Shown piece by piece: positions 1 to 7,673 of a DNA stretch of 64,000 nucleotides (its first letter is position 1; each line of letters starts with the position of its first letter). The notes beneath the pieces were generated by a model. The model made no database searches. It saw only the letters and a program-made list of their open reading frames with translations, and was not told the origin of the DNA. The DNA is taken from the NCBI GenBank assembly GCA_937141935.1, contig CAKZQS010000042.1, positions 243,226-307,225 on the forward strand. Reading direction: 5' to 3'. Position numbers and translations under genes: made by a program. The DNA comes from an uncultured Ectothiorhodospiraceae bacterium (lineage in GTDB: Bacteria > Pseudomonadota > Gammaproteobacteria > Nevskiales > Oceanococcaceae).

Positions 1-893
1 GAGAAACCGTTGAAGCGCGGGTTGAAGTTGGCCTGCGGCGTCTCCGGGAAGTGCCACAGCAGGTGGTAGCCAAACTCGCGCCAGCCCAGCTCGGCGCGAA
101 ACTTGCGCTGACCCTGGCCGGCGTGGCCGCGGGTGGCCTGCCACACCTGCCTTGGGCTCAGCTCGCCGTGATGCAGATGCGGCGACAGGCGTGAGGTGCC
201 GTCGCGGTCCGGGCGGTCGCGACCCTCCGGGTAATCGGCCAGCGCCTCGTCGACGAAGCCCTCCAGCCGCTGCTGGGCGCCCGCCTCGCCCGGGGTCCAG
301 TGCTCGTGCAGCTTTTCATGCCAGCGGTGCTCGTCGAGCAGCTCCAGCGCATGCAGCGGCAGCGAGTCGCCGTCGCCAAAGCGCGCCTGCGCGTCCAGCG
401 CTTCGGGTTTGGCCGGCTCGGGCAATTCCAGGCAGGCCTTCCAGTAGGGGCTGAACACCTTGTAGGGGCCGCCGCTCTTGGTGGCGATGGTCCAGGGCTC
501 GTGCAGCAGACTGCCGTTGCTCACGTGGACGCTGATGTCTGCGGCCTCAAGCTTTTTGCACAGCGCCTGGTCGCGCGCGACCAGTGCCGGCTCGTAGACG
601 CGGTTGAACGCGAGCGTGTCGGCGCCGGTGTCCCGAAGCAGGTCCCGCAGAGCCTGCTCGCTGGGCCCCCGGCGCAGCAGCAGCCGGCCGCCGCGTTCGC
701 GCAGCGCGGCGGCCAGTGCACGCAGCGATTGCTGCTGCCACCAGCGGCTGGCGGCACCCGGGGCCCAGGGCGCGGCCTCCTCCGGGGCGTGGATGTAGGC
801 GACGTAGACCGGCCCGCGCTGGGCCACGGCCCAGTTCAGGGCCGGGTTGTCGTCCAGGCGCAAATCACGGCGTAGCCACACGAGTACGGACAT
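1..893 (-). CDS. phrB: Deoxyribodipyrimidine photolyase, C-terminus cut by window edge
   Basis: Light-dependent repair of cyclobutane pyrimidine dimers by the cryptochrome/photolyase family. The reading frame begins with MSVLVWLRRDLRLDDNPAL, the typical N-terminal strand of the antenna-binding alpha/beta domain. About 297 residues are visible, through the start of the FAD-binding helical domain: a TSRLSPHLHHGELSPR stretch matches the family's TSxLSPYLxxGxxS motif and LGWREFGYHLLWHFPE follows. The remaining part, roughly one third of a usual 470-residue enzyme, lies beyond base 1. The gene is divergent from folA with only 67 bp between the two starts. The family call is firm; whether it is CPD-specific cannot be decided without the C-terminus. 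Confidence 0.9.
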   Translation of the reverse strand, partial: MSVLVWLRRDLRLDDNPALNWAVAQRGPVYVAYIHAPEEAAPWAPGAASRWWQQQSLRALAAALRERGGRLLLRRGPSEQALRDLLRDTGADTLAFNRVYEPALVARDQALCKKLEAADISVHVSNGSLLHEPWTIATKSGGPYKVFSPYWKACLELPEPAKPEALDAQARFGDGDSLPLHALELLDEHRWHEKLHEHWTPGEAGAQQRLEGFVDEALADYPEGRDRPDRDGTSRLSPHLHHGELSPRQVWQATRGHAGQGQRKFRAELGWREFGYHLLWHFPETPQANFNPRFNGF

Positions 894-960
894 GGGCGGC
901 GCAGTCAACAGGATTTGCGGCCATACTCGCACGCCCCCCTCAAGCGCGCAGCCGCCTGTC

Positions 961-1464
961 ATGAGCGCATTGCCCCGTTTGGTGCTGGTCGTTGCCAGCG
1001 CCGCCAACGACGTCATCGGCCACCAGGGCGGCATGCCCTGGCACCTGCCGGCCGATCTGGCCCACTTCAAGCGCCTGACGCTGGGCGGCAGCGTGCTGAT
1101 GGGTCGGCGCACCTTCGACAGCCTCGGCGACCCACCGCGACCGCTGCCGCGGCGGCGCAACCTGGTGCTGACCCGCGACGCGAACTGGCAGGCCGAAGGG
1201 GTGGAGCGGGTGGCCGGGCTGGACGAGGCGCTGCGCCGCGTGCCCGGCACCCTGCATGTCATCGGCGGCGCGCGGGTCTACGAGCTGGTCTGGCCGCAGG
1301 CGCAGGTGCTGCACTGGACCCGCATCGCGGCCGAGCCGCCGGGCGACACCTACTTTCGCCCGGATCTGAGCGGCTGGCAGCGGGTGGCGGTGGAGGAACG
1401 CGCCGCCGATGAGAAGAACCCCCACGCGCTGCGCTTCGAGCGCTGGGAACGCGGCGCGCCCTAG
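961..1464 (+). CDS. folA: Dihydrofolate reductase
   Basis: Reduces dihydrofolate to tetrahydrofolate with NADPH in the cytoplasm. The protein is 167 residues, a normal length. The ATG at 961 was chosen over an upstream in-frame start because MSALPRLVLVVASAANDVIG aligns with the start of the DHFR fold. GMPWHLPADLAHFK contains the conserved Trp (about residue 27) and the catalytic acid (Asp32, equivalent to E. coli Asp27). LMGRRTFDSLG is the NADPH-binding loop and VIGGARVYEL is the conserved GG-x-x-Y segment. It is divergent from the photolyase and convergent with pdxH. Confidence 0.95.
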   Translation: MSALPRLVLVVASAANDVIGHQGGMPWHLPADLAHFKRLTLGGSVLMGRRTFDSLGDPPRPLPRRRNLVLTRDANWQAEGVERVAGLDEALRRVPGTLHVIGGARVYELVWPQAQVLHWTRIAAEPPGDTYFRPDLSGWQRVAVEERAADEKNPHALRFERWERGAP

Positions 1465-1516
1465 CTGCGCGACCGGGAGGCGCGGCTTGGTGCTGCGTTG
1501 CGGCGGCGCCGCCCGC

Positions 1517-2140
1517 TCAGGGCTGCAGGCGGCTCAGCGTCCAGTCGCCCGCCGGCGTGCGGGTATAGACGATGCGGTCGTGAAAGCGGTTGTCGCGCCC
1601 CTGCCAGAACTCGATCAGCCGGGGCGTGAGGCCGAAGCCGCCCCAGTGCGGCGGGCGCGGCACCTCCTGCTCGGCGAAGCGCTCTTCCACGGCGGCGAGC
1701 TTGTCCTCCATCTGCGTGCGCGATTCGATGGGCCGGCTCTGCTCCGAAGCCCAGGCTCCCAAGCGGCTGCCGCGGCCGCGGCCGGCGAAGTAGGCATCGC
1801 TGACGGCCTCCGGCAGGGGTCGGGCCTCGCCCTCTAGCCGAATCTGCCGATCCAAGCGGTCCCACCAAAAGCACAGCGCCGCGGCGCCGTTGCCGCCCAG
1901 CTCCTCGCCTTTGCGCCCGGTGTAGTGGGTGTAGAAAGTCAGCTGCGTTTCGTAAAAACCCTTGAATAGCACCGTGCGGTTGCTCGGCCGGCCCTGCGCG
2001 TCGACGGTGGCCAGGTTCATCGCGGTGGGTTCGATCTGGCCCGCCTCCAGGGCCTGCGCCAGCCAGTCGTGCAGCCAGGCTTGCGGCGACGCGGGCGGCG
2101 TGTCGAATCGCGGTTCGGGCAGGCGCGTGACGGCGGACAT
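1517..2140 (-). CDS. pdxH: Pyridoxamine/pyridoxine 5'-phosphate oxidase
   Basis: FMN-dependent oxidase making pyridoxal 5'-phosphate in the last step of the DXP-dependent and salvage B6 pathways. It has 207 residues from the ATG at 2140; an upstream in-frame start would add a non-conserved MVSRIEYPFPRRYRT leader. Recognisable blocks are AMNLATVDAQGRPSNRTVLFK (FMN phosphate binding), GRKGEELGGNGAAALCFWW, SRLGAWASEQSRPI and the C-terminal WGGFGLTP...DNRFHDRIVY. pdxJ, an earlier enzyme of the same pathway, lies at 24.3 kb but is not linked in an operon. Confidence 0.95.
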   Translation of the reverse strand: MSAVTRLPEPRFDTPPASPQAWLHDWLAQALEAGQIEPTAMNLATVDAQGRPSNRTVLFKGFYETQLTFYTHYTGRKGEELGGNGAAALCFWWDRLDRQIRLEGEARPLPEAVSDAYFAGRGRGSRLGAWASEQSRPIESRTQMEDKLAAVEERFAEQEVPRPPHWGGFGLTPRLIEFWQGRDNRFHDRIVYTRTPAGDWTLSRLQP

Positions 2141-2203
2141 GGTTCGATACCGGCGGGGAAAGGGGTATTCTATGCGGCTGACCACGCCGGGCGGCGCCCC
2201 AGG

Positions 2204-2293
2204 GGAGAGGTGGCAGAGTGGTTGAATGCAGCGGTCTTGAAAACCGCCAAGGGTTTATGCCCTTCGTGGGTTCGAATCCCACCCTCTCCGCCA
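2204..2293 (+). tRNA. tRNA-Ser(UGA)
   Basis: A class II tRNA of 90 bases including encoded CCA. The acceptor GGAGAGG pairs with CCTCTCC, the anticodon loop CTTGAAA gives UGA, a long variable arm is present, and the T loop reads GGTTCGAATCC. It lies between pdxH and the aldolase gene. Confidence 0.96.
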
Positions 2294-2355
2294 TTGCCCG
2301 CCACGCGGTGTATCGACGATTGCATGGATTACCGTTTAGACATGGAGGACTGTAA

Positions 2356-3375
2356 ATGAACCTGGAGGAGCTGAATCGCACCGCGCGGGCCCTGGTAGAT
2401 AACGCCCGGGGCATCCTGGCCGCGGACGAGAGTTCGCCGACGATCAAAAAGCGCTTCGACACCATCGGTGTGGAATCGACCGAAGAGAACCGCCGCGCCT
2501 ATCGCGACATGCTGTTCACCGCCGATGGCATCGAGTCGACCATCAGCGGCGTGATCCTGTACGAGGAAACGCTGTTCCAGTCCTCGGCCGACGGCACGCC
2601 CTTCGCCAAGCTGCTGGCCGACCGCAACATCATCCCCGGCATCAAGGTGGACAAGGGCGCCAAGCCGCTGGCGCTGTGCCCGGGCGAGACGGTCACCGAG
2701 GGCCTGGACGGCCTGCGCGACCGCCTGCAGAAGTACTACGAGGCCGGCGCCCGCTTCGCCAAGTGGCGCGCGGTCATCACCATCAGCGACGAGGCCCCGA
2801 CCTCCACCTGCATCGACACCAACGCCCACGCGCTGGCCCGCTACGCGGCGCTGTGCCAGGAGCAGGGCATCGTGCCGATTGTCGAGCCGGAAGTGATCAT
2901 GGACGGCGCGCACGACATCGAGGTGTGCGAAGAGGTCACGCGGGCCACGCTGAGCGCGGTCTTCGCCCAGCTGGACGGGCAAGGTGTGGAGCTCGAGGGC
3001 ATGTTGCTGAAGCCGAACATGGTGATCAGCGGCACGCAGTGCCCGGAGCAGGCCAGCATCGAGGAGGTGGCCGCGGCCACCGTGCGCACGCTCAAGCGCC
3101 ACGTGCCGGCGGCGGTGCCGGGCATCGTCTTCCTCTCCGGCGGTCAAAGCGATGAACTGGCCACCGCCCACCTGGACGCGATGAACCGCATGGGCCCGCA
3201 CCCCTGGGTGCTGTCTTTCTCCTACGGCCGCGCGCTGCAGGCCGCGGCGCTCAAGGCCTGGGGCGGCAAGACCGAGAACGTGGCCGCCGGCCAGCGGGCC
3301 TTTGCCCACCGCGCCCAGTGCAACGCCGCCGCCGTGCGCGCCGAGTACAGCGCCGAGATGGAGTCGGCGGCCTAA
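2356..3375 (+). CDS. fba: Class I fructose-bisphosphate aldolase
   Basis: Cleaves fructose 1,6-bisphosphate to dihydroxyacetone phosphate and glyceraldehyde 3-phosphate through a Schiff base. At 339 residues it is the size of the eukaryote-like class I family rather than the metal-dependent class II enzyme usual in Gammaproteobacteria. GILAADESSPTIKKRF is the conserved N-terminal block, GIKVDKGAKPL and KWRAVITI carry active-site lysines, and EGMLLKPNMVISG holds the Schiff-base lysine (Lys219). GGAGG-type ribosome site (ATGGAGGACTGTAAATG) supports the start. A strong terminator follows at 3426. Confidence 0.93.
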   Translation: MNLEELNRTARALVDNARGILAADESSPTIKKRFDTIGVESTEENRRAYRDMLFTADGIESTISGVILYEETLFQSSADGTPFAKLLADRNIIPGIKVDKGAKPLALCPGETVTEGLDGLRDRLQKYYEAGARFAKWRAVITISDEAPTSTCIDTNAHALARYAALCQEQGIVPIVEPEVIMDGAHDIEVCEEVTRATLSAVFAQLDGQGVELEGMLLKPNMVISGTQCPEQASIEEVAAATVRTLKRHVPAAVPGIVFLSGGQSDELATAHLDAMNRMGPHPWVLSFSYGRALQAAALKAWGGKTENVAAGQRAFAHRAQCNAAAVRAEYSAEMESAA

Positions 3376-3425
3376 GCGCCGCGCCATCCCGGCCGGTCGG
3401 CGCGAGCGTCGACCGGGCACGCAAA

Positions 3426-3448
3426 GGGGGCTACGGCCCCCTTTTTTT
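3426..3448 (+). terminator. Intrinsic terminator of the aldolase gene
   Basis: GGGGGC - TACG - GCCCCC stem-loop with a UNCG-type tetraloop, followed by seven T. It begins 51 bp after the aldolase stop codon. Confidence 0.9.
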
Positions 3449-3830
3449 ATGTGCGATCTGAGCTGTCCCAACTCTATGACGCGAGGGCTCGGGGACCCCG
3501 GCGGCGCCAGCCGCGGCGGCCAGGGTCGGCGCGAGGGGCTCGGGGTCATGCCCCTGCGGCCGGGCCTGCGCCGCTGCGCGGTTCCCGGCCAGTCCCGGGC
3601 GCTTTGTGGGGCCGGCCCGACAGGACATCCGTGTCCTGGCGGGCCTCAATCCGCCGTCCGGGCGGATTGTCCCCAGTTGCGCCCGTACTGTCCGGCGCAG
3701 ACCCTGACAGTCCGCCGGGGCATGACCCCGAGCCCTGATCGCGAAGTGGGCTCGTGGGCGCCCGGCGCGGGGACTGGGCAAGGATGCGCGGACGCAATGA
3801 AAGGGCGCGCGCGGCCTTACTCCAGGCCAA
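3449..3830. repeat. Gene-free block with inverted and direct repeats
   Basis: About 380 bp between two terminators with no convincing gene. GGGCTCGGGGTCATGCCCC at about 3536-3554 recurs in inverted orientation as GGGGCATGACCCCGAGCCC at 3717-3735. A shorter direct relative, GCGAGGGCTCGGGG, lies at 3481-3494. Between the arms are two perfect hairpins: AGGACA-TCCG-TGTCCT near 3623-3638 and CAATCCGCC-GTCCG-GGCGGATTG near 3648-3670. The two arms could form one long structure. ORFs crossing it lack recognisable proteins. It may be a decayed mobile or REP-like element or an uncharacterised structured RNA; I see no transposase. Confidence 0.5.
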
Positions 3831-3858
3831 AAAAAAGCCGCCCGAAGGCGGCTTTTTT
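3831..3858 (-). terminator. Intrinsic terminator of the OmpA-like gene (bidirectional shape)
   Basis: AAGCCGCC-CGAA-GGCGGCTT stem with A/T tracts on both sides, so it can work on either strand. It sits 17 bp beyond the stop codon of the minus-strand OmpA-like gene. Confidence 0.88.
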
Positions 3859-3875
3859 ATTGGGGGCTTGCGCCC

Positions 3876-5006
3876 TTATTCTTCGATCAGGTTGATCTCG
3901 ACGCGACGGTTGCGAGCGCGCTGGGCCGGGGTCTCGCCGGCATTCAGCGGACGGCTCTCGCCGAAGGCGCGAGTGCGGATCTGATTGGCGCCAACGCCCT
4001 GCGCGCGCAGGTAATCGGCCACCGAGTTCGCACGACGCTTGGACAGGTCGAGGTTGTAGGCCTCGGTGCCGGTGCGGTCGGCGTGGCCGTTGGCGATCGC
4101 CACCACGAAGTCACGCTCTTTCAGGTTGGCAGCCACCACGTTCAGCGCGTTCTTCGCCGGGCCGTTGAGCTCGGCCGAGTCGAAGGCGAAGTAGATGATG
4201 ACCGTTTCCGGAGCGGGGCAGCCCTCGGCGTCGACCGGGGTGCCGGCCGGGGTGTTCGGGCAGCGGTCCTGGCTGTCCGGCACACCGTCGCCGTCGGAGT
4301 CGGCGGCACCGGCGGTGACCAGGCAACCGTAGGCATCAACGGCCGGGCGCGGCGTGTTCGGGCAGCGATCCAGCGAATCCGGCACACCGTCATGGTCGCC
4401 ATCGTTGCCGGCACCGTCGCCGCTGTTGATCACGACGATCTGCGGCTCGGGCGACAGGTCGAAGCTCACACCCAGGCCGAACATCAGCTCGGTCGGGTCG
4501 GCCGTACCACGCGCCTCGTCCCACAGCAGCCAGCGGTTGCGGGCGTCCAGCGTGATGGCCATGCGATCGGTCACGCCGATATCAAAGCCCAGACCCAGTG
4601 CCGCGTAGCCGTCGTTGGTGACGGTGTAGGGCGAGGTCAGGTCGACGGTGCGGGCCGCGCCCACGCCGGCGATCAGGTAGGGATGCACGGCGCCCAGCGT
4701 CGGCAGCACATGGAATTGGTAATCCAGGCCGAGGGTATATTCGTCCTGCCAGGGGGCGGTGGCGGGGTCGTCGCCCTCGAACTCCTGGTAGCCGACCAGG
4801 CCTTCCAGCACCAGCCAGTTGGCCAGCGGGTAGGACAGGCCGACGCGCGCGCCGATGCCGTCATCGACTTCGCGAGTGTCCTCAAGCGTGTACTGGCCGA
4901 GGATCGACAGCGACCAGCCAGTTTGATTCACATCGGCGGTGGCCTGCGTGGTGGCCGCCAACAGCGATACACCGGCAGCCCAGAAAATACCCTTGTTATT
5001 GATCAT
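3876..5006 (-). CDS. OmpA-family outer membrane protein with TSP3 repeats
   Basis: Outer membrane protein tying the envelope to peptidoglycan. The start is the ATG at 5006 (MINNKGIFWAAG), 8 nt after a GGGAG site; the GTG nine bases upstream has no room for a ribosome site. A signal peptide ends near ATTQATA|DV. Residues about 25-190 look like an OmpA-type beta-barrel. Two calcium-binding thrombospondin type 3 repeats follow (DHDGVPDSLDRCPNTP and DSDGDGVPDSQDRCPNTP). The C-terminus is an OmpA/MotB domain with IIYFAFDSAEL and NGHADRTGTEAYNLDLSKRR, keeping the Asp and Arg that bind diaminopimelate. It is the downstream of two related genes but has its own promoter. Confidence 0.9.
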   Translation of the reverse strand: MINNKGIFWAAGVSLLAATTQATADVNQTGWSLSILGQYTLEDTREVDDGIGARVGLSYPLANWLVLEGLVGYQEFEGDDPATAPWQDEYTLGLDYQFHVLPTLGAVHPYLIAGVGAARTVDLTSPYTVTNDGYAALGLGFDIGVTDRMAITLDARNRWLLWDEARGTADPTELMFGLGVSFDLSPEPQIVVINSGDGAGNDGDHDGVPDSLDRCPNTPRPAVDAYGCLVTAGAADSDGDGVPDSQDRCPNTPAGTPVDAEGCPAPETVIIYFAFDSAELNGPAKNALNVVAANLKERDFVVAIANGHADRTGTEAYNLDLSKRRANSVADYLRAQGVGANQIRTRAFGESRPLNAGETPAQRARNRRVEINLIEE

Positions 5007-5035
5007 TGAGGTCACTCCCGAAAGTTGTCCTGCGC

Positions 5036-5065
5036 ATTATAGGGACGAATGTTTCAAATTGGGAA
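5036..5065 (-). promoter_or_regulatory. Probable sigma-70 promoter of the OmpA-like gene
   Basis: On the minus strand a perfect TATAAT lies at 5041-5036, 29 bp upstream of the ATG. The -35 is weak: TTCCCA at 18 bp spacing or TCCCAA at 17 bp. The surrounding AT-rich patch stands out in GC-rich DNA. Confidence 0.55.
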
Positions 5066-5075
5066 ACAAATGGCT

Positions 5076-6425
5076 TTAGTCATTGGCAATAACTTTTAAC
5101 TCGACGCGGCGATTGCGGGCACGCCCCAGCGCCGAGTCGTTTTCGGCCCGCGGCTGGCTTTCGCCATAGCCCCGGGCGGCGAGGACATTGGCGTCGACGC
5201 CCTGCGCGACCAGGTAGCGTTTCACCGCCAGCGCCCGGGCCTCGGACAGGGCCTGATTGGCCGCGGCGCCGCCCACCGAGTCGGTGTGGCCGCCAATCTC
5301 ATAACGCACGCTGGGGTTGCTCGACAGGGCCGGGGCCACGTCATCGAGCCGTTGCTTGCCGGCGGCCGTCAGTTCATCCGAGGCGGTGGCGAAGTTCACG
5401 CCTTGCAGCACCAGCGCCTGGCCGGCGGCGCAGCCGCGGGCGTCGACCGCCTGGCCGGGCTGCGGCAGGCGGCAATCCTCGCGTGGCGCGCAGCCGTCGC
5501 TGAGCACGCGGGCGCCGCGCGGCGACGTGGGGCATTGATCCTTGGCATCGCTGATGCCGTCCCGGTCGCCGTCCGGCGGGCAGCCGCGCGCGTCGACGGT
5601 CGCGCCCACTGCGGTGCCGGGGCAGGCGTCCTGCGTGTCGGCCACGCCGTCGCCATCGCTGTCCGGGGCGCAGCCGCGGGCGTTGATGCGCGAACCCGGC
5701 GGCGTGTCCGGACAATCGTCCATGTCGTCGGGGATCTGGTCGCCATCGGCGTCGGGGTAGGGCACCACGATCACCTGATCCGGCTCGCGTTCCTCCAGCG
5801 GCACGCGGGTGCGCTTGGGGTCCGGGCCCAGCGGCAGGTGCAAGCCGATGCCGATCAGGTAGTCGTGAAAGCTGCGCTCTTCATCAATACCGGCGGCGGC
5901 CGCGTATTGCTCGGCCTCGCTGTTGGCATATTTGTCGAAGCGATAGCGCGCCTCCAGCCGCAGCGCCGGGCCGTCGCCGACCCAGGGCCAGGCGCCCAGC
6001 GACCACAGATAGCCCAGGCCGAGGTCGAACTGATCGGAGTCGATCTCTTCCTCATTGCCGGCGTCGTCCTCGTAAATCGTCTGGCCCTTGGCGATGCGCG
6101 CCACGATGTACCAGGGCAGTTCCTTGCGCATCGGGAACATCAGCAGGCCGATGCCGTAGGACTCCAGGCTCGGGCCGCGCTCGCCGTTCTCGGCGTCGGG
6201 CTCGACAAAGTCGGCGCTGAACTCGAGGTTGGAGCCGCGGCCGAGAATCTTGCCCAGGCTCAGGCTGTAGCCGGCGGCATCGTCGAGCGCGCGGTCGCTG
6301 TCGCCAATCAGATAACTGCCCTGCGGGCTGAAATAAAAGCGGCGGTCGGCGGCCTCTTCCTGGGCCTGGACGGCCGGTGCGGCCAGCAAGATCAGGCCGG
6401 CAACCGGTGCTAGCAGTCGCTGCAT
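5076..6425 (-). CDS. OmpA-family outer membrane protein with TSP3 repeats (paralogue)
   Basis: 449 residues from the ATG at 6425. The frame stays open far upstream across prfB and lysS, but that is antisense artefact; MQRLLAPVAGLILLAAPAVQA is a clear signal peptide cut before QEEAA. Residues about 25-225 resemble a beta-barrel. TSP3-type repeats follow (DADGDQIPDDMDDCPDTPPG, DSDGDGVADTQDACPGT, DGDRDGISDAKDQCPTS) and then a degenerate copy around EDCRLPQPGQAVDARGC. The OmpA domain contains VNFATASDEL and GGHTDSVGGAAANQALSEAR, with the peptidoglycan-contact Asp and Arg present. It lies 69 bp upstream of the shorter paralogue. Confidence 0.88.
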   Translation of the reverse strand: MQRLLAPVAGLILLAAPAVQAQEEAADRRFYFSPQGSYLIGDSDRALDDAAGYSLSLGKILGRGSNLEFSADFVEPDAENGERGPSLESYGIGLLMFPMRKELPWYIVARIAKGQTIYEDDAGNEEEIDSDQFDLGLGYLWSLGAWPWVGDGPALRLEARYRFDKYANSEAEQYAAAAGIDEERSFHDYLIGIGLHLPLGPDPKRTRVPLEEREPDQVIVVPYPDADGDQIPDDMDDCPDTPPGSRINARGCAPDSDGDGVADTQDACPGTAVGATVDARGCPPDGDRDGISDAKDQCPTSPRGARVLSDGCAPREDCRLPQPGQAVDARGCAAGQALVLQGVNFATASDELTAAGKQRLDDVAPALSSNPSVRYEIGGHTDSVGGAAANQALSEARALAVKRYLVAQGVDANVLAARGYGESQPRAENDSALGRARNRRVELKVIAND

Positions 6426-6577
6426 GGTGTTCGTGTGCTCCCCTGTATGTGCACGTTCCCGGCACCCCCAAAGCGGCGCGAAGTCGGGCTTTCTCCTACT
6501 ATACGCGCCCCCGTGCAGGCGGTGTAGGCACGCCCTCCCGCCGCCGCCGCCCCGCCGCCAACCGCCAGGAACCTTCG

Positions 6578-7673
6578 ATGGAAACCGGCCAGACAAAAGA
6601 AAGGATTGCAGTCCTGCAGGGTCGTCTCGACGCCTTGCGGGGCTATCTTTGACTACGAGACCCTGATCGAGCAGCTTGAAGAGCTGCAGGCCGAACAGGC
6701 CGACCCCAGCCTCTGGGACAAGCCGGAGCGCGCGCAGGACGTCGGCCGCAAGCTGGCGCAGGTCGAGGCCCAGGTCACCCCGCTGCGCCAGTCCGGCCAG
6801 CAACTGGCCGATGCCGCCGAGCTCTTTGACATGGCGCTGGCCGACGGCGACGCCGACGTGCTCGCCGACGTCGAGGCCGAGCTGGCCGCGGTGGACGAGA
6901 CGCTGGGCCGGCTCGAGTTCCGGCGCATGTTCTCCGGCGAGAACGATGCCAACCCCGCCTACCTGGACATCCAGGCCGGCAGCGGCGGCACCGAGGCGCA
7001 GGACTGGGCCGAGATGCTGCTGCGCATGTACCTGCGCTGGGGCGAGGCCCAGGGCTTTGATGTCGAGCTGATCGAGGCCAGCGCCGGCGAAGTGGCCGGC
7101 ATCAAGAGCGCGACCGTGCACCTGCGCGGCGAGTACGCCTACGGCTGGCTGCGCACCGAGACCGGCGTGCACCGGCTGGTGCGCAAGTCGCCCTTCGACT
7201 CCGGCGCGCGCCGGCATACCTCCTTTGCCGCGGTCTTCGTCTCGCCGGAGATCGACGACAGCTTCGAGATCGACATCGACCCCTCGGATCTGCGCGTCGA
7301 CGTGTACCGCGCCTCCGGCGCCGGCGGCCAGCACGTCAACCGCACCGAATCCGCCGTGCGCATCACGCACAACCCCACCGGCATCGTCGTGCAGTGCCAG
7401 AACGACCGCTCGCAGCACAAGAATCGCGCGACGGCGATGAAACAGCTGCGTGCCAAGCTCTACGAACTGGAAATGCAAAAGCGCAACACCGCCGCGCAGG
7501 CCCAGGAGGACGCCAAGTCCGACATCGGCTGGGGCAGCCAGATCCGCAGCTACGTGCTGGACCAGTCGCGGATCAAGGATCTGCGCACCGGCGTCGAGAT
7601 CGGCAATACCCAGGCCGTGCTCGACGGCGATCTGAACCCCTTTCTCGAAGCCAGCCTGAAGGAAGGCCTGTAA
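6578..7673 (+). CDS. prfB: Peptide chain release factor 2, with programmed +1 frameshift
   Basis: Terminates translation at UGA and UAA. The first frame starts at the ATG at 6578 and ends after 24 codons ([14 protein letters not shown]...LRGYL) at TGA 6650-6652. Reading continues in the +1 frame as [13 protein letters not shown] and runs to TAA 7671-7673. The RGYL-TGA-C context is the conserved autoregulatory site of the family. The product is about 364 residues. The body contains the GGQ motif ([19 protein letters not shown]) and an [13 protein letters not shown] stretch matching the SPF codon-recognition loop. lysS starts with zero spacing after the stop, as in E. coli. Confidence 0.95.
6637..6653 (+). 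promoter_or_regulatory. prfB programmed +1 frameshift site
   Basis: GCGGGGCTATCTTTGAC: the slippery CTT codon (6647-6649) followed by TGA and C at 6650-6653, with a GGGG stretch just upstream in the place of the stimulatory internal Shine-Dalgarno. Low RF2 slows termination at the TGA and favours slippage to +1. Confidence 0.93.

Noticed and set aside
3302..3895. Plus-strand frame of 197 codons running past the aldolase stop
   Set aside because: It starts inside the aldolase gene, crosses a terminator and an inverted-repeat block, and has low-complexity Arg/Pro/Gly content.
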